A DNA stretch of 12,908 nucleotides, taken from contig CAJXUJ010000021.1 of assembly GCA_913061025.1 (NCBI GenBank), positions 1 through 12,908 on the forward strand, written 5' to 3'. The stretch comes from an uncultured Actinomycetes bacterium. Lineage in GTDB: Bacteria; Actinomycetota; Actinomycetes; S36-B12. The notes beneath the pieces are model-generated. The model was given only the letters and a program-made list of their open reading frames with translations. It had not been told where the DNA came from and did not search any database. The translations under genes were made by a program, and so were the position numbers. Every line of letters starts with the position of its first letter. Position 1 is the stretch's first letter. Below, piece by piece: positions 7,984 to 12,908 of the stretch.

Positions 7984-8042
7984 CTGGTTTCTGTGCTCAA
8001 CCAGGCTGGCTGAGCCGTACTGGACGCCTTCCGGGTGTCCAG
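7984..8042 (-). promoter_or_regulatory. Structured leader upstream of rplM: two hairpins
   Basis: Two inverted repeats lie in the 146-bp gap before rplM. In plus-strand coordinates the first is CTGGTT (7984-7989) pairing with AACCAG (7999-8004) over a 9-nt loop. The second is CTGGACGCC (8020-8028) pairing with GGTGTCCAG (8034-8042) over a 5-nt loop, a nine-pair stem with one G-T mismatch in DNA. On the transcribed strand neither is followed by a T run, so a simple intrinsic terminator for the cupin gene is not well supported. L13 autoregulates its own operon in some bacteria, so a leader role is possible but not shown. Confidence 0.45.
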
Positions 8043-8077
8043 GCCGCGACTTCGGGGGAAGAGCGCAGCAAGGAGAA

Positions 8078-8083
8078 AGGCTA
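8078..8083 (-). promoter_or_regulatory. Possible -10 element for the rplM-rpsI-glmM operon
   Basis: TAGCCT on the minus strand fits TAnnnT and lies between the cupin stop and the hairpins. It would give a leader of roughly 115 nt before rplM. The hexamer 17 bp upstream (TTAGGG) is a poor -35 match. Weak, pattern-only call. Confidence 0.25.
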
Positions 8084-8102
8084 CCGGAGGGGGAATTCCT
8101 CC

Positions 8103-8435
8103 CTAAGCCAGGGTGATCCAGACCTTCTTGAGCGGCTCGGTGATGGTCCACGTGGTCTTGGCACCCATGGGGAGCAGGCCCACCACTCCCGGTGCTAGGT
8201 CGATGCGCCCACCGTCCTCACAGGTGACCGTTCCGGCTCCCTGCAGCACGATGAACACCTCCTCGACCTCGGTGTCGGTCGAGGTTCCGATCGAGTGCTC
8301 CCAAACGCCAACTTCCATGTCCCCATGGGACGCCAGCGCGGCGACGGCGGTTGTCACATCCCCGCTGGAATTCCTCTCAGGATCCAGGGCCTGGTGCTCC
8401 AGGGCAACCTCGTGTGAGTTGAACGATCGGATCAT
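8103..8435 (-). CDS. Small single-domain cupin protein (cupin_3-like)
   Basis: A 110-residue protein with one small beta-barrel cupin domain. It contains VGVWEHSIGTSTDTEVEEVFIVLQG (about 42-66), the first cupin motif region, with a glutamate-rich EVEEVF in place of a classic histidine pair. This is followed by GTVTCEDGGRIDLAPGVVGLLP and TTWTITEPLKKVWI, a pattern typical of the DUF861/EutQ-like cupin_3 group. I do not recognise a specific enzyme or ligand. Only one histidine (H47) lies in the first motif, so metal binding is uncertain. It follows the truA stop by 23 bp but lacks a Shine-Dalgarno, and a TAGTCT element sits 6 nt before its ATG, so it may have its own leaderless transcript. Mycobacteria carry ESX-4 genes between truA and rplM; here this gene fills the place. 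Confidence 0.85.
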   Translation of the reverse strand: MIRSFNSHEVALEHQALDPERNSSGDVTTAVAALASHGDMEVGVWEHSIGTSTDTEVEEVFIVLQGAGTVTCEDGGRIDLAPGVVGLLPMGAKTTWTITEPLKKVWITLA

Positions 8436-8441
8436 GGTCTG

Positions 8442-8447
8442 AGACTA
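8442..8447 (-). promoter_or_regulatory. Candidate -10 element for leaderless cupin transcript
   Basis: TAGTCT on the minus strand, six bases before the cupin ATG at 8435, so transcription would begin at the start codon. No ribosome binding site is visible in the 23-bp gap after truA, which fits leaderless initiation. The same hexamer precedes glmS. No clear -35 was found. Confidence 0.45.
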
Positions 8448-8458
8448 GGCCGGCCGCT

Positions 8459-9292
8459 CTAACTGGACGGTGAACGAACGACCCGGGTGCGTCGTTGGCG
8501 GTCTTTCCATTCAGCTTCAGGGGGATAGCCGACTTCCTCGAGGACCAGCGGATGCGGTGGCAGCACCGTGACCCCGGCATCTCGCGATCTCTTCTCCAGC
8601 GCTTCTCGCGGATAGGAGATCGCACGACGTCCCTGTCCGACGGGGATGAGCGCGCCCGCAAGGCTGCGAACCATCGAGTGGCAGAAGGCATCAGCCTTGA
8701 CGTTCATCACCGCAACCCGTAACCCGCTAGTCGCGTCGACACATGCTTCCCAACCCAATTCCTCGATGGCCCGAATCGTCGTGCCGTGCTCCTTGAGTTT
8801 GCAGAAACTCGTGAAGTCGTGCTCTCCGATGAGATCGGCGGCCGCATGATTCATGGCGTCGATGTCGAGTTCTACCGGAAGGTCGAGTTGGTATCGACGC
8901 TGCATCGGATCGGGTCCACGCGGATCGTCGGAGACCGTGTAGGAATAGCGACGCCACAGTGCCGCAAAACGTGCGTCGAATTCATCGGCTACCGGCGAGA
9001 TCTCCACCACTCGAACATCGGTCGGCAGCGCCCTGTTGATTCGGGCAACGGACAGTTCGCCGGCGCTGGTCGAATCGAAGTGCGCAACCTGACCGCGGGC
9101 GTGGACTCCCGCGTCGGTCCGTCCCGCGCAAGTCAGTTCGACGGCGTGACCGGTCAGGTGCCCCAACACTCGTGTCAGTTCGCCTTCGACCGTCCTAAGG
9201 TCGCGTTGAGCCGCCCATCCGTGGAAATCGGTGCCGTCGTAACTGATGACCAAACGGAAACGAGTGGCCGATCCACTTGGGAAATCGACCAC
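8459..9292 (-). CDS. truA: tRNA pseudouridine(38-40) synthase
   Basis: Isomerises uridine to pseudouridine at positions 38-40 of the tRNA anticodon arm. The 277-residue product shows the family's FRLVISYDGTDFHGWA opening, the catalytic motif AGRTDAGVHARGQV with the nucleophile D60, FDARFAALWRRYSY, the FTSFCKLKEHGTTIRAI segment and the C-terminal FCHSMVRSLAGALIPVGQGR region. The GTG start at 9292 is fixed by AGGAG 5 nt upstream. It lies 29 bp after rplQ, the usual actinomycete order, and is the last gene of the ribosomal operon. The C-terminal tail is rich in arginine. Confidence 0.97.
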   Translation of the reverse strand: MVDFPSGSATRFRLVISYDGTDFHGWAAQRDLRTVEGELTRVLGHLTGHAVELTCAGRTDAGVHARGQVAHFDSTSAGELSVARINRALPTDVRVVEISPVADEFDARFAALWRRYSYTVSDDPRGPDPMQRRYQLDLPVELDIDAMNHAAADLIGEHDFTSFCKLKEHGTTIRAIEELGWEACVDATSGLRVAVMNVKADAFCHSMVRSLAGALIPVGQGRRAISYPREALEKRSRDAGVTVLPPHPLVLEEVGYPPEAEWKDRQRRTRVVRSPSS

Positions 9293-9297
9293 TCGTA

Positions 9298-9302
9298 CTC
9301 CT
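9298..9302 (-). promoter_or_regulatory. Ribosome binding site of truA
   Basis: AGGAG on the minus strand, 5 nt before the GTG at 9292. It supports that non-ATG start and lies in the 29-bp rplQ-truA gap. Confidence 0.7.
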
Positions 9303-9321
9303 GGACCTTGCCCGTTCGGGG

Positions 9322-9939
9322 CTACTTCGTGTCTTCGCCTTCTTCGGCAGCCTCTTCGGCCGCAACTTCGTCTTGGGTGTCTTCAACGATCGCCTCGGAC
9401 ACGTCCTCGGCTGCTTCTGCCTCGGTTGCTTCTTCCTCGGCGACCGTTTCTTCAGCGACTGTCTCCTCGACGGCTGTCTCCTCGACGACGACGTCTTCGG
9501 CTACCGCTGCCTGCTGCTCTTCCTCGCGCTCCTTGGCGGCACGCTTGGTAGCACCGGTGGCTTCCGCGACAACCTGCTCGAGCATCGGCTCGACCAGTTC
9601 GATGACCGCCATGGGAGCGTTATCGCCCTTGCGTGCACCGATCTTGGTGATACGCGTGTAGCCACCGGGACGCCCCGCGTACTGCGGACCGATCTCGGTG
9701 AACAGGGTGTGCACCACAGACTTGTCGCGGACGACGGTCATCACCTTGCGGCGAGCCGCCAGGTCGCCGCGCTTGGCGAATGTGATGAGCCGCTCGGCCA
9801 GCGGACGCAACCGCTTGGCCTTCGCCTCGGTGGTGGTGATCTTGCCGTGTTCGAAAAGGGCCGTGGCGAGGTTGGCCAGCATCAGCCGCTCATGCGCCGG
9901 ACCACCGCCGAGACGGGGACCCTTGGTTGGCGTAGGCAT
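9322..9939 (-). CDS. rplQ: 50S ribosomal protein L17 with long acidic C-terminal extension
   Basis: Large-subunit protein near the exit tunnel. The L17 core covers residues 1 to about 125: MPTPTKGPRLGGGPAHERLM, the ITTTEAKAKRLRPLAERLIT helix region, and GGYTRITKIGARKGDNAPMAVIELV. Residues from about 137 to 205 form a tail of mostly glutamate, alanine and valine with degenerate repeats of a five-residue unit such as EETVA, ending EEGEDTK. The core alone matches a normal L17; the full 205 residues are longer than the roughly 180 of M. tuberculosis L17. The ATG has a strong AAGGAG 6 nt upstream. It follows rpoA by 50 bp. The tail is low-complexity and probably disordered; its role is unknown. 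Confidence 0.96.
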   Translation of the reverse strand: MPTPTKGPRLGGGPAHERLMLANLATALFEHGKITTTEAKAKRLRPLAERLITFAKRGDLAARRKVMTVVRDKSVVHTLFTEIGPQYAGRPGGYTRITKIGARKGDNAPMAVIELVEPMLEQVVAEATGATKRAAKEREEEQQAAVAEDVVVEETAVEETVAEETVAEEEATEAEAAEDVSEAIVEDTQDEVAAEEAAEEGEDTK

Positions 9940-9989
9940 TGTGTTCTCCTTGTTGCTTTCCTAGCGGATGGTTTCTCGAACCTGCCGCT

Positions 9990-11045
9990 CTAGAGCTGCT
10001 CGTCCTCGGCGTAGGCGAAATCGTCGCCCTCGGGTGTCTCGTCGGAATCGAAGGTGTCGTCGTCATCTTCATCGGCGAAGTACACGGCGGCACCGGGGTC
10101 GAATCCTGGAGGGCTGTCCTTGAGTGCAAGACCGAGTCCCACCAACTTGACCTTGACCTCGTCGATGGACTTCTGACCGAAATTACGGATGTCGAGAAGA
10201 TCGGCCTCACTGCGGGTAATCAGTTCACCGACGGTGTGAATACCTTCACGCTTGAGGCAGTTGTAGGACCGAACGGTCATATCGAGCTGCTCGATCGGCG
10301 TGCTCAACTGCTCTGCGACGAAGGCGTCGGTGGGCGACGGGCCGATGTCGATGCCTTCGGCGTCGACGTTCAGCTCGCGGGCCAGACCGAACAGCTCGAC
10401 CAGGGTGTGGCCAGCCGAAGCCACCGCGTCGCGGGGGCGGATGCTCGGCTTGGTTTCGACGTCGAGGACCAGCTTGTCGAAGTCGGTGCGCTGCTCGACA
10501 CGAGTCGCCTCAACCTTGTAGCTGACCTTCATGACGGGCGAGTAGATCGAGTCCACCGGAATGCGGCCGATCTCCTGGCCGGGCTGCTTGTTCATGGTCG
10601 CCGGGACGTAACCGCGACCACGCTCGACCACGAGTTCGATCTCCAACTTGCCCTTGGCGTTCAGCGTGGCGATGTGCAGATCGGGGTTATGGACTTCCAC
10701 CCCAGCCGGTGGCTGAATATCGGCTGCCGTGACAGCACCGGGACCCTGCTTGCGCACGTACATCACAACGGGCTCGTCGTGCTCGGAGGAGACCACGATC
10801 TGCTTGAGGTTCAGGATGATCTCGGTGACGTCTTCACTGACGCCTTCGATGGTGCTGAACTCGTGGAGCACACCGTCGATACGGATGCTGGTGATCGCGG
10901 CGCCCGGGATTGACGAGAGCAGCGTGCGACGCATCGAGTTGCCGAGGGTGTAGCCGAAGCCGGGCTCGAGGGGCTCGAGCACGAAGCGTGAACGGAACTC
11001 GCTGATCGGTTCCTCAGTGAGGATGGGGCGTTGACTGATGAGCAC
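9990..11045 (-). CDS. rpoA: DNA-directed RNA polymerase subunit alpha
   Basis: Alpha subunit: its N-terminal domain dimerises and scaffolds beta/beta', and its C-terminal domain binds promoter DNA and activators. The 351-residue product is close to mycobacterial RpoA (347). The N-terminal domain (about 1-230) has FVLEPLEPGFGYTLGNSMRR, PGAAITSIRIDG and GRGYVPA. After a short linker, the C-terminal domain (about 250-310) has VRSYNCLKREGIHTVGEL, where R259 and N262 correspond to DNA-contacting residues of E. coli alpha, and IRNFGQKSIDEVKVKL. The tail 321-351 is strongly acidic (ADEDDDD...). The GTG start at 11045, giving MLISQRP, is preceded by AAGGA at 9 nt. It lies 84 bp after rpsD, the widest gap inside this cluster. 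Confidence 0.98.
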   Translation of the reverse strand: MLISQRPILTEEPISEFRSRFVLEPLEPGFGYTLGNSMRRTLLSSIPGAAITSIRIDGVLHEFSTIEGVSEDVTEIILNLKQIVVSSEHDEPVVMYVRKQGPGAVTAADIQPPAGVEVHNPDLHIATLNAKGKLEIELVVERGRGYVPATMNKQPGQEIGRIPVDSIYSPVMKVSYKVEATRVEQRTDFDKLVLDVETKPSIRPRDAVASAGHTLVELFGLARELNVDAEGIDIGPSPTDAFVAEQLSTPIEQLDMTVRSYNCLKREGIHTVGELITRSEADLLDIRNFGQKSIDEVKVKLVGLGLALKDSPPGFDPGAAVYFADEDDDDTFDSDETPEGDDFAYAEDEQL

Positions 11046-11129
11046 TGTGTCTTTTCCTTCCGGCGACGACCGCTATATGACGTCGCTTGTTTGACGATTC
11101 CTCGACCCGCGGCCAGGCCGAGGAGGTGC

Positions 11130-11756
11130 TTACTTCGAGTAGAGCTCGACGATGAGCTGTTCTTGGACCGGGGTGTCGATGACCTCACGCTCGGGGAGCG
11201 AGTGCACGATGATGCGCATCTTCGAGGGAACAACCTCGAGCCACGCGGGAACGGGGCGTTCGCCCATCTCAGCGTGGGCGACGATGAACGGGGTCATCTC
11301 CTTGGAGGACTGCTTCACCTCGATGATGTCGTTCGGCGAGACTCGGTAGGACGGAATGTCCACCTTCTTGCCGTTGACCGTGAAGTGTCCGTGGTTCACC
11401 AACTGGCGCGCCATGTCACGAGACTTGGCCAGGCCAGCGCGGAACACCACGTTGTCGAGGCGGGACTCCAGGATGCGCAGCAGGTTGTCACCGGTCTTAC
11501 CAGCCTGACGGTTGGCCTCGGCGTAGTAGTTGCTGAACTGCTTCTCGAGAACGCCGTAGATGCGCACCGCCTTCTGCTTCTCACGAAGCTGCAGCAGGTA
11601 CTCGCTCTCCTTGGAACGACCGCGGCCGTGCTGGCCGGGCGGGTAGGGGCGCTTCTCGAAGGGGCACTTCGGAGACTCGCACTTGCTCCCCTTGAGGAAC
11701 AGCTTCATCTTCTCGCGGCGGCAGCGCTTGCAGTCTGCGTCGGTATAACGCGCCAT
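11130..11756 (-). CDS. rpsD: 30S ribosomal protein S4, four-cysteine zinc-ribbon form
   Basis: Primary 16S rRNA-binding protein of the small subunit. The 208-residue product has C9, C12, C26 and C31 (CKRC and CESPKC), a complete zinc-binding set of the C+ type. It continues with RPYPPGQHGRGRSKESEYLLQLREKQ, then the S4 RNA-binding domain LESRLDNVVFRAGLAKSRDMARQLVNHGHFTVNGKKVDIPSY, and ends VQEQLIVELYSK. M. tuberculosis S4, as I recall it, lacks these cysteines, so this form is informative for placing the organism. The ATG at 11756 has GAGGAG upstream, about 11 nt away. The gap to rpsK is 31 bp. Confidence 0.98.
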   Translation of the reverse strand: MARYTDADCKRCRREKMKLFLKGSKCESPKCPFEKRPYPPGQHGRGRSKESEYLLQLREKQKAVRIYGVLEKQFSNYYAEANRQAGKTGDNLLRILESRLDNVVFRAGLAKSRDMARQLVNHGHFTVNGKKVDIPSYRVSPNDIIEVKQSSKEMTPFIVAHAEMGERPVPAWLEVVPSKMRIIVHSLPEREVIDTPVQEQLIVELYSK

Positions 11757-11787
11757 AACTCTTGACTCTCCTCTTTCCTACGCGCGA

Positions 11788-12186
11788 TCAGACGCGGCGG
11801 CGCTTGGGGGGACGGGTGCCGTTGTGGGGCACGGGGGTGACGTCGGAAATCGAGCCGACCTCCAGACCGGTCGCCTGCAGGGAACGAATCGCGGTCTCAC
11901 GACCGGAGCCGGGACCCTTGACGAACACGTCAACCTTGCGCATGCCGTGCTCCATTGCCCGGCGCGCGGCAGCCTCCGCGGCCAGCTGCGCGGCGAACGG
12001 CGTGGACTTACGGCTTCCCTTGAAGCCGACCTGTCCGGCGGACGCCCAGGAGATCACCGCACCCGTGGGATCGGTGATCGAGACGATGGTGTTGTTGAAC
12101 GTGCTCTTGATGTGGGCGTGGCCGTGGGCCACGTTCTTCTTTTCCTTGCGGCGCACCTTCTTGGCGCCAGCAGTCTTGGGGGGCAT
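11788..12186 (-). CDS. rpsK: 30S ribosomal protein S11
   Basis: Platform protein of the small subunit, close to the mRNA exit. The 132-residue product has a basic N terminus (KKVRRKEKKNV), then AHIKSTFNNTIVSITDPTG, WASAGQVGFKGSRKSTPFAAQ, the AAEAAARRAMEHGMRKVDVFVKGPGSGRE region and the typical DVTPVPHNGTRPPKRRRV end. The ATG at 12186 is preceded by AAGGAAG. The gene lies 62 bp after rpsM and 31 bp before rpsD in the standard order. Confidence 0.98.
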   Translation of the reverse strand: MPPKTAGAKKVRRKEKKNVAHGHAHIKSTFNNTIVSITDPTGAVISWASAGQVGFKGSRKSTPFAAQLAAEAAARRAMEHGMRKVDVFVKGPGSGRETAIRSLQATGLEVGSISDVTPVPHNGTRPPKRRRV

Positions 12187-12248
12187 CTATGCCTACTTCC
12201 TTCGAGTTTCCGTGGACGTATTGATCGGGGATGACCGAGGCGAATGCC

Positions 12249-12620
12249 CTAGGCCTTCTTCTTACCGGCGACGGTCTTGCGCGGACCCTTGCGGGTGCGA
12301 GCGTTGGTGTGCGTGCGCTGTCCGTGGACGGGCAGTCCCTTGCGGTGCCGCAGACCCTGGTAGCAGCCGATCTCGACCTTGCGGCGGATATCCGCGGCTA
12401 CCTCACGTCGGAGGTCGCCTTCGACCTTGAGGTTCGCCTCGATCCAATCGCGCAGGGCGAGGGTTTGGTCGTCGGTCAGATCCTTGGACTTCATGTTGGG
12501 ATCGATGCCGGTGGCCTCGAGTGCCTTAGCGGCCTGCGAGCGGCCGACGCCGTAAATGTAGGTGAGTGCGATCGCCATGCGCTTCTCGCGCGGGAGATCG
12601 ACACCGATCAAACGTGCCAT
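12249..12620 (-). CDS. rpsM: 30S ribosomal protein S13
   Basis: Head protein of the small subunit that contacts the P-site tRNA and forms inter-subunit bridges. The 123-residue product begins MARLIGVDLPREKRMAIALT and has the helix-hairpin-helix YIYGVGRSQAAK, the DLRREVAADIRRKVEIGCYQGLRHRKGLPVHGQRTHTNARTRKG signature, and a lysine-rich end. The ATG at 12620 has AGGA 7 nt upstream. It is separated from rpmJ by 172 bp containing three hairpins, so its expression may be set apart from the upstream gene. Confidence 0.98.
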   Translation of the reverse strand: MARLIGVDLPREKRMAIALTYIYGVGRSQAAKALEATGIDPNMKSKDLTDDQTLALRDWIEANLKVEGDLRREVAADIRRKVEIGCYQGLRHRKGLPVHGQRTHTNARTRKGPRKTVAGKKKA

Positions 12621-12670
12621 GGGGCGGTCCTATCTGTTCTCATTCACGGGGTTTGCGGAGGGAGTCCAGT

Positions 12671-12735
12671 CCGGTCCGCCTAGACCGGTCTTCGGCCCCG
12701 TGGCCGAAGGTGTCGTCCCTGTTCGCCGAACAGGG
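12671..12735 (-). promoter_or_regulatory. Three tandem hairpins between rpmJ and rpsM
   Basis: Plus-strand coordinates. Hairpin 1: CCGGTC (12671-12676) with GACCGG (12683-12688), 6-nt loop. Hairpin 2: CTTCGGCC (12690-12697) with GGCCGAAG (12702-12709), 4-nt loop. Hairpin 3: CCCTGTTC (12717-12724) with GAACAGGG (12728-12735), 3-nt loop. All stems are perfect. No T run follows any of them on the transcribed strand, so they are not classic intrinsic terminators. They could be partial terminators, processing sites, or a folded leader of rpsM. I found no convincing -10 between them and rpsM. The rest of the 172-bp gap holds nothing I recognise. Confidence 0.6.
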
Positions 12736-12792
12736 GGTCGGGATTTCCCTTGAGGTAGGTGCCGCGGGTTGTCTCTCCCACTACACCCGCTA

Positions 12793-12906
12793 CTAGCCCT
12801 GACGCTGCTTGTGCCGTGGGTTCGAGCAGATCACCATGACACGACCGTGGCGGCGAATCAGCCTGCAGTTGTCGCAGATCTTCTTGACGCTCGGTTGCAC
12901 CTTCAT
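12793..12906 (-). CDS. rpmJ: 50S ribosomal protein L36, zinc-binding form
   Basis: Smallest ribosomal protein, 37 residues: MKVQPSVKKICDNCRLIRRH followed by GRVMVICSNPRHKQRQG. The zinc ligands C11, C14, C27 and H32 are all present, so this is the C+ form. The ATG is at 12906 and the stop at 12793-12795; only two bases lie upstream before the window edge, so its ribosome site and the expected infA gene are outside. It normally heads or follows infA just before rpsM in actinomycetes. Identification is certain despite the short length. Confidence 0.97.
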   Translation of the reverse strand: MKVQPSVKKICDNCRLIRRHGRVMVICSNPRHKQRQG

Positions 12907-12908
12907 GT

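Noticed and set aside
8086..8104. Imperfect inverted repeat around GGAATTCC at the cupin stop as a terminator
   Set aside because: Only about five pairs around an AATT loop, with a G-T pair and no T run on the transcribed strand.
8786..9661. A 291-codon plus-strand frame spanning truA and the rplQ end, with a serine/alanine/threonine-rich tail
   Set aside because: The low-complexity tail is simply the antisense of the L17 acidic repeats; no ribosome site or domain supports it.
9939..10913. A 324-codon plus-strand open frame covering most of rpoA
   Set aside because: It is antisense to a clear rpoA, with no family resemblance; lack of antisense stops is a side effect of high-GC codon use.
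11063..11086. Inverted repeat GCGACG/CGTCGC and a TATAGC hexamer in the rpsD-rpoA gap as an rpoA promoter or attenuator
   Set aside because: Six pairs with a 12-nt loop and no -35 at suitable spacing; too weak to list.
1..12908. A mobile element, phage, CRISPR or defence system
   Set aside because: No transposase, integrase, direct-repeat array or defence domain was found; all space is taken by conserved housekeeping genes plus the DUF389 and cupin genes.

Overview
The window is a conserved housekeeping stretch of a high-GC actinomycete chromosome. The gene order (on the minus strand rpmJ, rpsM, rpsK, rpsD, rpoA, rplQ, truA, then rplM, rpsI, glmM, glmS, nnr, alr) is the order known from Mycobacteriales and neighbouring Actinomycetes orders. 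Protein sequences, GTG starts, GC-rich third positions and a mycobacterial-type RpoA support this. The four-cysteine (zinc-ribbon) form of ribosomal protein S4 differs from the cysteine-free S4 I recall for Mycobacterium and Rhodococcus, so a neighbouring lineage (for example a Nakamurella- or Frankia-like group) is at least as likely. The genus cannot be fixed from sequence alone.

Layout from the right edge, in the direction of transcription: rpmJ (12906-12793); a 172-bp gap with three tandem hairpins; rpsM, rpsK, rpsD, rpoA, rplQ and truA as a tight ribosomal/RNA polymerase/tRNA-modification operon (12620-8459); a small cupin gene with its own possible leaderless promoter (8435-8103); a 146-bp structured leader; rplM, rpsI and glmM (7956-5636). 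One gene, a six-helix DUF389 membrane protein (4729-5709), runs on the plus strand. It overlaps the 3' end of glmM and lies head-to-head with glmS. Then come glmS, the bifunctional NAD(P)HX repair gene and alr (4691-203), joined by stop/start overlaps, and finally the first 65 codons of an alpha/beta hydrolase that runs off the left edge.

The genes serve two linked jobs: translation and transcription (S13, S11, S4, L36, L17, L13, S9, RpoA, TruA), and supply of cell-wall precursors (GlmS and GlmM make glucosamine phosphates for UDP-GlcNAc, Alr makes D-alanine), with metabolite repair (Nnr) in between. No mobile element, CRISPR array, tRNA or rRNA was seen, and no stretch over 300 bp lacks a gene. 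The longest gaps are 12621-12792 and 7957-8102, both with hairpins.

I do not see an undescribed multi-gene system. The most unusual points are the inserted antisense DUF389 gene, the two matching TAGTCT leaderless-type promoters (glmS, cupin), the hairpin clusters before rpsM and rplM, the zinc-type S4, and a cupin gene at the place where mycobacteria carry ESX-4.
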